Source of the DNA: Leishmania martiniquensis
Taxonomy: Eukaryota; Euglenozoa; Kinetoplastea; Trypanosomatida; Trypanosomatidae
Direction of reading: 5' to 3'
NCBI RefSeq assembly: GCF_017916325.1
Contig: NC_090165.1
Location: forward strand, 744,001 to 808,000
Length of the DNA: 64,000 nt
This document shows positions 38,544-52,000 of the stretch, piece after piece. The translations under genes were made by a program, and so were the position numbers. Positions within the stretch are counted from its first letter, which is position 1. Every line of letters begins with the position of its first letter. The notes below the pieces were generated by a model. It made no database searches and was not told where the DNA came from. It saw nothing but the letters and a program-made list of their open reading frames with translations.

Positions 38544-40055
38544 CTAGTGCGACGGCCACACGACTCTTGATCCAAGTGTTCCGGCAATCAAGCTTCTGTT
38601 CACAGAGACACGTTGTGGAGCAAGCACACGAGAGCCGTCGACGCTGAGGTCACCAGCGCCTGCTTCACCAAGAGGCTTCTCGTCGCCCTCGCGGAGCGGA
38701 AGAACAATCTGAGGTGGCTCTACATAAACAGCATCGTGACAGGGGCTGAACGCGCTTACCGAGCCGGAGTTGCAGCTTGTGTACGTCGCCTGACTGCCGT
38801 TGACACTCAGAAAGCTCTTGTGCTGCGAGCCCGTCAACATAGGTGAAAGTGTTGACCCCTGAGACGTGAAGGAGTCGCAGCTCATGTTGACGGTGTCAGG
38901 GGCCAGTATGTACTGGTGCCCATTCTCCATCACCATAGTGGCGCTCGCGGTAGGATTCAGCCCGGATAGGCCCGGCTTCACAGCTGCCTCCGTTGTCTGC
39001 ATTGGCATGTTCACCAGCAGCAGCCGCGCCGACTGAGCAGTGGGAGCAAAGTTGTAGGCCGGCAATGAGCCGGGGAAAGACGATGTAGGGATGAAAATCT
39101 GCTGCCCACTTCCACCGAGGGTGTAACAGTACCCCGGTGTCGGTTGCAGCAGCTGGGGCGGCATGGAAAAAGACGCCGTCGGAGTCGGCTTCATCACATC
39201 CGCCATAGCCGACAAGAACGGCTGAGGCAGTGGTGGTGGTGGTGGCGCATTCGCCAATGACGAGCCCAGCATGGCAGCACCGATGCCACTCGTGCCGCCA
39301 CGACGTGGCGCGGCCGTGCTCCTTGAAGAGGGTTTCGCTTCCACAATTTTGTTGGAGCTGAGGACGCGGCTATGGGTGCCGCTATTCTCGCCATTTAGCG
39401 CTGTGGCAGCGCTTTGAAGCGATGCGCAGCTCTCGTGATGGCTGTGCGGAGGCGGAAAAATGCACCCGCTGTTGGGCGCGTGCGTCTGCGCTCCGTCTCG
39501 GCGGCGCCGGCGCTCCCTCTTGGCGTCCTCACTGTCTTCAAACTTTGCCAGTATCGGCGCCGAACCGTGAAAATAGGTGCTGTTGCCGTGCAGCTTCGAC
39601 AGAGCGTTCTTGGCATCCTCTATAGTCTCGTACTCGGCGTAGACGACCCACACCGGATTGCCATAATGGTCCTCACGCATGGCAAAGTAGATCAGGTTGC
39701 CGAAGGTTTTCAAGAAGCGCTCTACCCTTTCCTGCCCGACGCTCATTGGGATATTGCGGATGTACAGCGCGTTGCTCTCCTCGATAAAAATTTTGCCGTT
39801 ATGGTTGGAAGGGTAGATCACAAGAGTGAAGCTGTGACCACAGGCACGCGTCATCTTCCGATTCATAGCCTTGTAAGCTCGCGCGCCCTTCTCCTCCTCG
39901 TCAAACAGCACGAAGCCGAATCCCTTGCTCTTGCCAGTCGACGCGTCCAGCATGATCTTCGCGCTCGATGGGCTAAACTCGGCGAAAATGTGCAGGAGGT
40001 CAGCATCGTTGATGTTGCGCGGTAACTTTGCCACAAACAAATTCTGGAGAGACAT
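38544..40055 (-). CDS. RNA-binding protein with two RRMs (RBP-2)
   Basis: The predicted product is 503 residues. RRM1 spans ~4-79 (RNP2 at 6-11, RNP1 KGFGFVLF at 44-51) and RRM2 ~97-172 (LYIRNI at 97-102, VWVVYAEY at 135-142), followed by a basic DAKRERRRRR block. The remaining ~310 residues are low-complexity with a poly-Pro run encoded by GGT repeats near 39230, and are Ser/Ala/Thr-rich. It is a paralogue of RBP-1 downstream, but I find no H-x-P-Y motif in its tail, so MKT1 recruitment is not predicted. It probably binds mRNA 3' UTRs. The frame remains open to 40175, but a T-rich tract and AG at 40097-40096 lie between, and the ATG at 40055 aligns with RBP-1, so it is chosen. It is flanked by very long non-coding spacers. 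Confidence 0.9.
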   Translation of the reverse strand: MSLQNLFVAKLPRNINDADLLHIFAEFSPSSAKIMLDASTGKSKGFGFVLFDEEEKGARAYKAMNRKMTRACGHSFTLVIYPSNHNGKIFIEESNALYIRNIPMSVGQERVERFLKTFGNLIYFAMREDHYGNPVWVVYAEYETIEDAKNALSKLHGNSTYFHGSAPILAKFEDSEDAKRERRRRRDGAQTHAPNSGCIFPPPHSHHESCASLQSAATALNGENSGTHSRVLSSNKIVEAKPSSRSTAAPRRGGTSGIGAAMLGSSLANAPPPPPLPQPFLSAMADVMKPTPTASFSMPPQLLQPTPGYCYTLGGSGQQIFIPTSSFPGSLPAYNFAPTAQSARLLLVNMPMQTTEAAVKPGLSGLNPTASATMVMENGHQYILAPDTVNMSCDSFTSQGSTLSPMLTGSQHKSFLSVNGSQATYTSCNSGSVSAFSPCHDAVYVEPPQIVLPLREGDEKPLGEAGAGDLSVDGSRVLAPQRVSVNRSLIAGTLGSRVVWPSH

Positions 40056-40095
40056 GGTTTTCTTCTTCGTAGGAGCGGGATGCCGAGCTCGCCTC

Positions 40096-40145
40096 CTGTG
40101 CAAAAAAAAATGTGATGGAGAGGAACAGAGAGAGAGAGAGAGAGA
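40096..40145 (-). promoter_or_regulatory. Likely trans-splice acceptor for RBP-2
   Basis: In the minus sense a (CT)n tract (40127-40143) and a T9 run (40102-40110) precede the first AG at 40097-40096, about 40 bases before the ATG at 40055. It is the strongest acceptor pattern in the window and sets the 5' end of RBP-2. Confidence 0.5.
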
Positions 40146-43100
40146 ACGTTTGTGCGTGTGCACAAGTGATATCAATCGCTTTTTCGTTTATGTTTCTGAA
40201 GCAGCAGCTACGCAGATGGCAATTGCCTGCTGAGAAGACGTAAGGTACACTTACAAAAAACAGACACGCGCAGGACCTCAAAGAGAGACTTGAAGAGTCA
40301 TACAACAGGGCAGAAGAAGTGCGGGTGAACGTGGCCGCTGCGGAGAAGGCCCAGTGCAGCCTTGAGAGGGACGTAAAGCAGAAACGAGAGCGAAAAAGGG
40401 AAAGAAGAAAAAGGAAAAAAAAGAGCTTCTCGATGCTGCTGACTGCTTGGGTGCAAGGGGCTGGAAAGAGAGGGGAAAAAAAGAGCAAGAAAAAACGAAT
40501 CGTCCGCTCTCGTTTTTTTTGGCGAAGATGCAAAGCGACACCGAAAAGGGAAAGAAAAAGAAAGGAGTGAGAGGAGAAAGTGTATGGGAGGGGGAAGGGG
40601 GGGTGAAAAAGCTGAACCGAAGTGAAAACACCAAGCCAGGCAGAGATCCGCGTGAGCGCACGCACGCACTCGCACAGCTGAGCGAAAAATACAAGAGGAC
40701 GCACACACAAAACCACACACAGGAAGAAGGAAAAAAAAGAAACGTGTGGCACAGATTACGTACGAGCGGGCGAGTGTGCGTGTGGCCTCCGAGACGAGGA
40801 GAGGAAGGGGAGAGGACACAAAAGGGCCAACGGAGTCGAAAGACGCAAAACAAAAGAGAAACAAACAAACAAAAAAAAACGTCACGTGAACTTTACGATC
40901 CCAAGTTAGAATCGCAGCGAAAAAGGCGCAGAAAACAAAAAGAAAAAAAGAAAGCGCACACGAGAAATCCGCGAAGCTAAAGGAGACGTATGACCGCAGC
41001 TACAACGAAGAAAAAATAATAATACAGCTTAAATAGAAACGAGATGGGAGTGTTTCGTTCCCGGCAAGTGCTTCCGATTCCTATCGCTCTCCTCTATCGA
41101 TGCAGCCGTCGCGCACGGGGGCAGCGAGCGCTGCGTATCTTTTTTGCTGTTGCTGTTGTTGTTCCTTTTCAAATGCCTTACCGGCTGGTGGCAAGTACAG
41201 GAGAGGCGCCGATAATCCTAAAGCTCGTATGGGAGGTAAGGGAGGGAAGGAAAGGGGGGAGGCGAAAGGGGCCCTGGACAGGCTCCAAGATGAAGAGGGA
41301 GCCAACAAACGAGCAAAAAAGAGAGCTCCAGATATGAAAGTGATAACCGAGAAGGAAAAAAAAGATACAAAGAGAAGGGAAGAGGAAGAGGACACCAAAC
41401 ACAAAAGCGAAACGCTTAGGCACCGTCACACAAGACTCGATGAAGCGCACCCCCGAAAAGAGGGAGAGGGAAAGAAAAAGAGAAAGTACAAGGGCACTAG
41501 GGAAGTTGGGAATCAATCGAGCGATTGACGCGCAGAGAGAAGCTGAGTGAGTGTCGGGAGGAGAGGGGCTAGATGAAGAGAGCAGCAGCTTATCAAAAAA
41601 TGAAAATATGAAATTCAGTGGGGAGGGGTGAAGGTCGAACGAAAGAGAGCGATAAGCTCGAGACGTTTTGGTTGTTTTAGGGGCTGAAGAACGGAAAGCG
41701 AACGTCAGCAGCCAACACCGCAGCAGCAAAGGCGAGCGGCGCTGTTACGAGTGTGATAAAGGCACGAGAGGTACACCAAAGAGGACTTGTGTGCGTGTGT
41801 GTGTGTATTGGGGGAGGGGGACAGCAAAAAGTACCAAACTCGGCCCTTGTTCCAACACAAGTCTTTTGGGCGTGTCGAAGGAGAGTGCACTATGCTCTTG
41901 TAAAGGCCGTGGTAGCGACGCGAGCGCGCACGTTTCGACGCTCAGTTTCTGCTAAAATGGAAAATACGCAGCGAGGTGCTCTCCAGGAACAAGCACAATC
42001 CCATAAAGTTCAACGCGTGTGTTCTGTGAGAACGCCTACGGAGGAGCACAAGCGATCAGAGGAGAGGGGGGAAGAAGAAAAGAGGAGATAAGACAAAGGA
42101 AAAAATGATGATGGCGCCAACAAACAGACCGCTGAATAGCCGACACGAAGAAACGGTAACAGAAATGCACTTCTGTTTTTTTTGCTCTTTGTTTGGTTTT
42201 GCACCTCACTCGCTTTCCGTCTGCGTAAGTAATGTATGGAGCATTCACAAAGAGAGGGAGGGAGAGAGACACCAGGTGAAACGGCGACGAGCTCTTTGAG
42301 AGAAACAAAAAACGAAAAACAAAAAAGAGACGTCTATCACGGAGTGATACGAAAAAGAGAAAAGGCCTCCTTTTTCAAACGGAAGGAGTGCACAAGGGAT
42401 AAGAGGGGGCAGCAAAGTGATCCTTCTTTTTTTTTCGTTGTCGCCCGTAAATGAAGGCGTGAGGGGGGAGGGAGATGATAAAGCGGCTGTGTGAGCTGCT
42501 TTCTCTTCGCGCGCTTGCGAGACGACCGAAAGGGGGGAAGAGGAGTGCTTTCCTCTTGAACTTGTTCGTCAGTACGACATAGAGCCACCCGAGCCAGAAG
42601 GCAAAAAAACAGAGACACACGAAAAAAAACAGAATGGCTAAGCGAGGAAGGGTTTAAGTCGGAGGCCGAGACTTGAATGATTCGCAGCCGATTGAATGGC
42701 TAGAATAGATAGAGCAGGATCTCTGAAACAGAGAGAACAAAAACAGAAACACGAAAGAAGGTAACTCTGAGTGCCCAACGATGTCGATAGGGAAAGAGCG
42801 TGGAGGGTGCAGGGTGAAGAGGGACCGTGCACGACACGAGGGGGAGAAGAAAAAAGGGACAAAACAGAACGAAGCGCAGGGAGTGAGGAAAGAGGAAGGA
42901 GGAGAGAAGCACGCGAGTCTTTTTAGATTTGCTTTCCTCTTACACAGATCAAGCAAATGACAGGAGCAAAAAAACGTAATATATATATGTTTTTATTACT
43001 AGGGTTGGAGTGCGCTACGCTAGAGATATCTGTATCTCACCCTTATTGGACGGGGTAGAGGGACGACGATGATTGGGTGATGTTGCTTCAGAGTGGCGGA

Positions 43101-46100
43101 GCGGGACCTCCTCTGTAAGAAGCGAAACGAAAAAGGAAACGGACACAAAAGATTTTTGATGAGTTGTCAAAATCAGCTTTCAAAACGTTCTCCTATCAGA
43201 TGTGTCGACTCGTTTCAGGCGCTTCTTTTCCCTTGCTCCAACTTCTGGGTCCGAGCAGCGACGACACGAACGCGGTAAGAACACTCTCTCTTTGTCAAGC
43301 CTCTATTGCAGGATAAAATCATGCAAGCACCTCTCCGCCAGCTCACACAGACGCAAAACAACAGAACAAAAGACACTTCTATCCCACTCCAACGAAGTCG
43401 TTCAGGGGGATGGTCAGTGCGTGTGTGTGTGCAGAGGGGAAAGGAGGTAGAGAGGAAAGGGCGCAGTACTCTGAAAAAAAAAAGATCACAGCTGAGCTAA
43501 GGTGCAGTGGGCGCTACTCCTCTTTCCACGGTATGTTGCGGAGCTGCTAAGTTTTTTTTCCGTTTGTCAAACTTCGTTTCCGTTTTCTTTCTTTTGATAA
43601 CCTTTTGTTTTCGTTGTATCGTCGCTCTCTTCGCGTGACCGACGGCGCGTGCAATACTCTTGTGATATCCTTGTCGGTTGTAGGGCTTTCAAATAGACTT
43701 TGTCGGAGAGAAAGAGCGGCGGTGACAAAGATGTGAAGTCGAGTAGTACGTGAAGGGGCGTGTGTAAGTGTTATTTTTGAAGGGGAGAGGAGGTTTTAAA
43801 CTTCAGAGAAGAAGCAGCGATGAAGACGTTTCTGTTTGGTGTTTGCCTTTTGACAAAAAAGCGACAAAACGTCGAGGAGGAGGGAGAGGAGGGGAGGGGA
43901 TGAAGGGCACAACAACAACAAAAAAAGAGGGGCAGAGAGAAGAATAATAAAAGACGAGGAGGGCTTGGGCGAGAATGGATAGCGGAGTGACTGGTGGTCT
44001 GTAAGGAGTAGTCATGTCATTCTGTGGGCACGAGGTGTGCATGTGTGTGTGTGTGTTCGGGGTGTGGGTAAGAGCCCCCGAGGGAGGGGGAACCATCTCA
44101 AGAAGGGGTACATGCACGTATGCGTGCATGCCAGTTTCATCAGGCGTCAAGTGCAGATGGAAGGGAAGGGTGGAGGGGGAGGATGACGAAATAATGAGAA
44201 CGAAGGGAGGCGGTGTGCGCACCGTCTTTACGCAGCGTTAATCGAAGGAAACCACATAGCACAGCTTGCACAACACATGAACGGTTTCCATTTGCACGGA
44301 ACGCCTGAAGCTGAGGGCATCCACCAGGAACTTTTCGGCCTCTCGAAATGAATGACAGCTGAAGCACACTGCGCTCCCCGTGGAGTAGACTTACCCCAAA
44401 ACGGTGCATCTCATGTATACGGCGGGCCCTGGCCGTCGGGCAGACTCGCGACCTCAAACACTAAGAAGCCCGTCACTCCCGACAGGCCACGACATGTCCA
44501 GCGACTTGTCCACGCCCTTTTTCCGCATCCCGCCTCCCTCGGCAGCAGAGGAAGTCGTTAGACTTCTGTTATCATTCGCTTTTTTTACTTAGGGTGGGGA
44601 CCTTTTCGTGCCGCGCAACGAGGCAGAGCACTCGAGCATTGAGAGAAAATTACATCGAGGCAAGCAAGCGAAACAAGACCTCAACAACAAAAGAACAGAA
44701 GGTCCGCCACAGCGGATATCCTGTGGTGTCCCGCATGAAATTCGCTCATCAAAAAGGAATGCACTCGTTTCTTGTTCATGCACCGCATGCGCACAGCGAA
44801 CATGGGCGAAGGGGGCGAGCAGGCGGGAGAAGGATGGCAAAAAGGAGGAAAGGTCGCGGTGACAGAAAGAATAGCGTCACGTAAGAAAAAATCGAAAGCG
44901 GAAGGAAACAAAACGGAAGAAAACGCCTCCTCCCCCTCACCCCCCAATCGAATAGGGCGCATCCGCCTGCCCACTGACAGCGCATTGCAATGGGCCGAGG
45001 AATGAGGTTAGGTGAAAGACAGCATCAAAAGCCAATCCGCATTTTTCTTTTTCTTATTCGACACACCGCCCCCCACCCATCGACGACACGCAAGGGCGAC
45101 AGATGCACAAACACACACACACATACAGCCACCGTACATGCGCCGCCGCTGCACTGCGGTTATGCCGCGGAGGCAAACTGGCAGAGAAGGGCTGGGGGAC
45201 CTTCAGCCCGTTTCGATTTCATCGCCCGCAGCGCGGGATGTGGGCAGTCCGCGACTACGCTCTGCGTGACCGCAACGCAGTGAAGGCATACCGAACGAAA
45301 ACAGTTGGCGGATGCGTCTGCCTGTGACACCACCGACGCCACCCAAAAGGGAGCACCGACAAACGTCATCAAGAGGCACGCGTCGCTGCAGCACAGCTCC
45401 CGCCCCGGTCTGTCCGCGGACGCCACACGAATCCAACAGTATACTCAGGGGCGGCCCACCGCTTACAGACTGCGTGTTGGTACACCTCTACACAGAGTGA
45501 GATCTCGAGCCTCGGATGGCATCTCTGAGATATGGTCGGCATCATCAGCAGGGGAGGGAGAGGGAGAGAGCCAGATGAATCGAACGCCCGAACAAAAAAA
45601 ATCGTTGTGGAAGAAAGGGGGGCGCTTGAACGCTTATAAGAGAAGGGAGCAGATAAGGAAGACAAAAACCCTGCAAGATGACGGGGATGGGGATGAGGAG
45701 TGATTGTCGGAGCAGCACAAGTACGAGCCGAAAAGGCGTGAAAAATACAGAAGAGGTGATGCACAAATCGGTACGTGCGTGCGAGGCTCGTAAATGCAGA
45801 GGCGAAAAGAGATGCCAAAAGAGCGAATGCAACACCCTACACGTTTCATCGAAGGTGAGAAAGAAAGGAAGAGAGCGCCAATGCGTGGTGTAACGGACAC
45901 TGTACGTGTGTGTGTGTATGTGGGGGGTGGGGGGAGGAGAGTGTCTCCCGGAAAAAAAAGAAGTGGCAACACATCAAGGATGCACCAGCGAAGGGATGAC
46001 ACACGTGTCGGAGTGCATGGCCTTTTGCTGGGCAACCAGATCGACACCGGAACGAGTGCCTTGTTTAGCTTCGTGTGATTGCTTCACACATAGCGTATGA

Positions 46101-49083
46101 GAGCAGCTTTTCGCTTTCACGTTGTCCTACCCAATTCGTTCGTTGTTAGCATTCCATAGGCACTTGGGCCTCTTGGCCGTGTCTCTTGCACACTCGAACG
46201 CGTTTACAGGCAAGGGGGCTCTTCACCTTTTCAAGTGGTGGACCTTCGGTTATTCGAAGGGAAAAGAAAAGCTCTTCAGCGCGACAAAAACCGCTTCTCC
46301 TCATGCGTTTCGACCCCTCCAACAACAAAAAAACGAAAAGGCGTGCAGCGGGTTTTCGAGGAAGCTGACGACTGTGGGTGTCGTTGCCGAGGGGACAATG
46401 GCGGGCGTGGCTATCGAAACTTCGCTCTAACTAGTCTGCCGTGAGCCTCATCTCCTCTGACGGGAATATGTGTCCCCCGCCAAACAATGCAGCAGCGTAG
46501 GCACCCAGACAGTGCCCCTCATTCTCGCCTCGAAAAGATAGCAAGAGCTCTCGGCCACAGCGACGGGCGCGTCAACGCACGTAGCAGATGCCTTGCAAGG
46601 GGGAGCTGGAGGACACAACTACCATTGCAGATATCAGCAACACAGGATTCGGCCTTCTTCATGGAGTGGTTGATGTAGCTGCTGCGGCGATACGAACAAA
46701 GGTTGTAGGAGGCGCTCAATGCCCTCGGGATGGATCAGCGTCTGCAGGCACGTGGCGAGGATATGCTATTGAGGCCGAATGCTGCGGGTTTGAGGAGCTG
46801 AAGAACGTAACGCGCAGGATGTCAAGGTTCGTGCGCCAGAAGAGGCTGTGATGCAAGTGTTCTTCCTCTCGCTCACCCCGTATGAGGCTCTGACAAGGCG
46901 GACGACCAAGAGTCGGGATAAGAGGGACGCGTTTGCTCGAAGGGCGAGAAAAGGATGCAAAGGAAAAGCTTTCGCATGCGTGAGGAGTAATGTGGCGAGG
47001 GCGTGCATCCACGCACACGTTTGTGCACATGCACAAGTGCGGGGGGGAGAGGGGGAACACTTCCTCAGCCGTCGCGACGCGAACAGCGGCGATCATCGCC
47101 ATGGCACCAGCGCCAAAGCGCCGAATGTGTGGGGAACATGAAAGACAGGAGAAGCGAAGAAGAAAAAGGTGTGGAAAGAGGGATGAAGGGACACGAGCAG
47201 GGGAGAACAACATGACAGCAGATGCCGAATGCACCCCATTCATGCGTTTGCAGATGTAGGCGCTCTGTTAGGCGCCGGTCCAGGAGGACATAAGATGCAT
47301 AAAGGAGAGCCATTCCAGAGCTGGCGCTAGTTTGGCTTCTCATGCGAGGCGTGGCTGTGTCGGCGCGCGTGCCTTTGTCAACCCTAGTCCGAGCAGCCAA
47401 TGCGCAGCTGAAAGGGCTGGGAACGCGACGGCCTCTTCTCCTCCGCTCCACGCTGCTTGAGAACCGCGAACGCGCGCACCGGTGCATACGTGAGACGGCG
47501 GCGGCGGCGGTGGTGGTGGTGGGGAGGGGGCAGAGCGATGGAGAGGCCGAGAAGATGCGTTACGAGTCCCATCGTCCTCTTTACGCCTCCTGCACCAAGA
47601 CAGGAGGTTTGCTGCGCATGCCAATGCGCCCTCTTCCCTTTTTCTTCGTCGTGTGCGTGCGTGTATAAGTAGAGTCGGTCCTTTTTTCCTTTCCTCTCTT
47701 TTTCTTCCCGTTTTAATACTAAAGCGTCGAAGGAAACGCAAAGAAGAAGAAAAGGCCGGCCCCTCACTCGCACTCACACTCAAACACACACACACACACA
47801 AAGAGAGAGGGGGTGGGTGTCGAGGACAGCCATAGCCAAACAAGAAAAACAAGCGAGAGGAAAGGGAATGAAACGGAAGCAACAGGCGGCGGGGCCTGAG
47901 GGCAATAGAACGGGGTGAGTGGGGGGACGGGGGGGCGAAAGGGGAGGCCCCAACGGTCGGGCCACCTGGTCCATATTCACGGCTTTCTTTTGTGTGGTTG
48001 TGTTTGTGTTTGCATACACGCACCGACCCCCTGAGCGTAGGTGTCGAGACCGTTTTCCTCTACCGTTTTCCTTCACTGCATCTCCCTTCTGTCGTAGAGT
48101 AACTGGGCCTGTCGCAGGCAGTCTTTTTTTTTATTTCCCCATTTTCTCGCGTGTGGTATGCCCTTGTGTTTTCCCTGGTGCATTGTGAGTCGTCCGCCCT
48201 CCTACTTCATAACTGGCTGAGCCGATTTGCGGAGCGCGCCTACCAAAATGCATCAGAGAAGCGGAGCCCGAGAAGATACACGTACACCCGCACACCAGCA
48301 ACCAAAGACACGAAAAGTGGCAGAACAAAATCACGCATGCGCCACACAGCCGGAATGGGGTGGGGTGGGGAGAGAGCCGGTAAAGAGAAAAAAGAGGCGC
48401 AAAGGGGCATGCTGCTGCGGAGCGACTCCTTTGAAGCAAGTACCGACAATTGTGTTTGCGCGATCCAGCAAGAACAGCATGCAAGCGACACACACAAATA
48501 AAGAGGAAAGCCAGGAGAAGGTGCGAAAAAAAAAAAGAGAGCACGGCGAAGACCTCATGCAGAACAAGTGGAAACGGGAGGAAATGCAAATATCGATCGA
48601 CGACAGCACAGAAAGAGAGCGAGGGCAGATTTTCCTTTCATGAGCATCTTGGGTGTGTCGGTTTCTTGCCGTTACCCCGCATCCCGCGTTTTGCCTGCGG
48701 TGAAGCCTCAAGAATCAATGACATGGTCGGCAGGCGAGGCGACCTACTCATCCCCGCCCCTTTCCTCCTACGCGCGACACACGTTTTCATACGCTCCTCC
48801 AGTGCTCTTCTTCGCTCTTTCCACTCTTTTTGATACGGCAGTCCGCTACCACAACTTCACTGAAATTTCGACTTCGCTTCACGAACCACAGTGGCTTCAC
48901 TGCCTCAATAGTTCGCCTCCCCCCGCCCCCCCGCAGCCTCCCTAAAGTATGTGAGGCAGAGAGGGCAAAGAGAGAGTTCGTATAGCATCCTTCTTCCCCC
49001 CTCCATCCCCCCGCCAGTCCCTCCTCTCATAGCTTCCGTCTCCAACTCCTCCCCCTTGTGGCATATCCTCGAGGCTGACGGAA

Positions 49084-49098
49084 ATATATATATATATA
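49084..49098. repeat. (AT)n tract
   Basis: A 15-base alternating AT run inside the 16 kb non-coding stretch. Confidence 0.8.
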
Positions 49099-52000
49099 CA
49101 CGACACACACACGCGCAAAAAAGAAATGAGAAATAATTGTAAAAATAGAAAAAGATGATGTCAAGACACAAACGAAAAGCAAAAAAAAAGACGAGACATC
49201 GAAATAAATTCTAGGCGGTCGCGCTCGCGCGCACACACGAAGAGATAACGAGAGGCGGTACTCGAACGAACCGTCAGCCAGGCAAGAGAAAGAAAAAAGA
49301 GGGGGGAGGGGAGAAGAAACGGATGAATGGCATAAAATGAAGAGATAATAAAAAAAGAAAGAGAAGCAAAGGGCACCGTTGTGTGTGTGGGCGTGTCCGA
49401 ACACGAGCGTATGTAAGTCTTTTTCTTCCGGTCAATTCTCGGAACTATTGTACGAAAAGGGAGAGGGGGGTGGGGGAAGGGGAGGGAAGGGAGAGCAGGA
49501 GGGTGGTCGAGAAACGGGAAGAGATGGGGAGACGAAGAAGGGACTCTCTGCCTTTGGCGGCTGTTGCCCTTCAGTCGGCTATCCTTTTTCCTTTTCTTTC
49601 CTTCAAGAAAGGGTATAAGAGGCAAAGACACAGAAGAGAGGGTGAACAGTACAAGAAAAAAGAAAAAAACACATGAAGCGAAGACGCAGGCAGCAACAGA
49701 GAATGTGGTGCTTGCCTCTTTTTGGTTTGTTTCAGTTCAGCCGATCATCTTCTGCGGGCAGACCAATAAGCCGTTTATGCGCGCTGTTGTTTTCTTCCCT
49801 TTCCTTTTTTCGGCTGCGCCGTCCCGGGTGTGGTACTCTGCACTTCTCTTCGCACAGTAGTTCCTCTGCGGCGCCTCTCTCTCCCCCAACCCACCTGCGC
49901 TTCGTCACCACTTTCACACTATTAGCAGGCATGGACCCTTCCAGATCGAACGGAGCTGCGGATTCTCTTCGCGTGTTTCCGTATCCTCCTGCAGTACCAG
50001 GGGGATACGCAGATTTGCTCAACTTCTGCGCTGTTGCTTAGCTCGATGGAGGTCCGACGCTGCACCAGACGCTTCTTTACCAGTCACGGACGTTTATGAC
50101 TCCCGTATCACACGACGTGAAACGAAGCGCGTGGGGGCCGCAAAGGGTGACAAGTGGGCCACGGGAAAGTGAGGGGATGGGAATGGGAGAGAGGTTGGTG
50201 AAGGTAGTGGAGGAGAGGAGAGCCGCAACGTTTCCTTTTTTGTTTGTTTACAAGAGCCCTTGCTCATAGTGTAATCGTTTCGAAAATGTGTCGTGAATAT
50301 ATATAGAGAGATAAATATAAAGTGAGTGGGGGAGATCAGTTTTTCTTTTCCCTTTTTCTCATGTCGCAATATATACGTGTCAGTCGATATTACAGAAAGG
50401 GGCCAGCAAACGGCCCCTCTTCCGCATGCAACTAAAAAGAAAAAAAGAGAGAAAAGAAAAAAGAAAGGAAGTGGTGTATGGCAGAGCGAGGAGAACGTGA
50501 AACACGCACATCTTCGAAAGAGGAAACAAACGGAAAGATACTAGGAGGTGAAAGGGAGACCAGCATGGAAAGCCACGAAGAGAGGGTGAGAGAATGGAAC
50601 AAAGAAACGCGAAGGGGGCAAGACAGAGTGCGAGAAAGAAAAAGGAAAAGAAAGTATTTCAGAGAAAAAGCAATCCGAAGAAGAAAAAAGGAGACGTCAA
50701 GAGCCCAAAAAAAAGAAAAGAAAGGGTCGCGTAAGCTGTGAATCAAAGTGGGGGAGGGGGGTAGTAATGGTAATGGTGGTGATAATGGTGGTGTTGGGGG
50801 GGAGGAAGAAGATCAAAACAAACAACAACAAAAGACATATGGAAGAAGAAAAAGGGCGAACGCCAGGTGACCATACAAAGAAAAAGAAAAAGAGAGACTT
50901 GCGCAAACAGACAGGCACGCACACCGACAGGAAAAGGGATAGGGCAACAAGCGTCAACATCGAAACGAGGAGAGAGGAAAAGACAACTCTCACCATTGAC
51001 GTGACTGCATGAGTGAGACGGGTGTATGTGTGTGTGTGTGTGCGAAACAAGGGCGCAGATGAACTAACGGTTCGCCCTGAGAGGGAGAGAAGATGTTCCG
51101 AATGGAACTGGCAATCAGCGAGGGTGTGTGTGTGTGTGTGAGACGCAGGAAGCGAGGGCGTGACGTGGCGTGGCGCGGAGGGGGCACGAAAGTGAGGGAC
51201 ACGTTCCCTCTACGCTCACTGCCTTTCTTTCCGATGCCGCTTAAGAGCTCACTTGCTCTCCTCGAAGAGAGGTTTTCCATGTTTGTTTTTCGTTATGGCG
51301 TCGCGCGTTGTGCATCACAACTTCCCTAAAGTTACGAATTTGGTGTGTGTCTGTTTGCGAAGTGAATGTTTTCAGTTCCCCCCTTCTCCTTGAATGTGCG
51401 GGCGTTGCAAGCACCTTCAGCGGGCTTCACGCTTTTGAGCTCCTGCTGCCATCTCTTCACTGCATCGCCGGAGCCATATGCGCTTCCTTCCATGTTCAAT
51501 GCGTTCATCTTCTTTTCAACTTTTTCTCTCCGAAGCTTTGCAAACGGCAAGCGCGAGTACCGTGCTGAAACCGTCGCTGTACGCTTCTGGTTGGGTACCC
51601 GAGCTGATTATCTCCTCTTACTCTCACATCACTCCTTTTTCGGGCCTCTTTTTTTTTGCCCACGATCGAGGGCGCCGAGGAAAAATCTATCAACACACAG
51701 AACATAAGATCAGCTGCTCTGGTTATGCACTGTGACTACGGCACTCCACTGCCTATGTGTGTGTGTGTGCACGCGCGTAGAATAAACCTTACACAACAGG
51801 CTACAAGTGGGGAGCGAGTCGAAAAAGAAAGAAAGGAGGAGGGAGTTCGTGCGAAACGGCGGCAGCGGCAGATGCGGAGGGAGGAGGTAAAACATCGCCG
51901 GCGTTCGTTAAGCGGGGTGTCTGAGAGGACGTCAACTTTACTTTCATCGCGCCTTGGACAGTTTCCGTGAAGCCAAAGCAAGTGAAGCAGAGAAACCGGC

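Noticed and set aside
40000..40885. Three overlapping minus-strand frames of 195-250 codons upstream of RBP-2
   Set aside because: They are the polypyrimidine 5' region of RBP-2 read in three frames, with Phe/Ser/Leu runs and no domain.
43500..43700. Possible strand-switch or antisense promoter, because the plus strand becomes T-rich
   Set aside because: All supported genes on both sides are on the minus strand and no plus-strand gene follows, so a transcription strand switch is not supported.
49732..50022. Minus-strand 96-codon frame with rather balanced composition
   Set aside because: It begins at TTG; from its first ATG (49932) only 66 codons remain, with a basic low-complexity end and no recognisable motif. 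It is not enough to call a gene.
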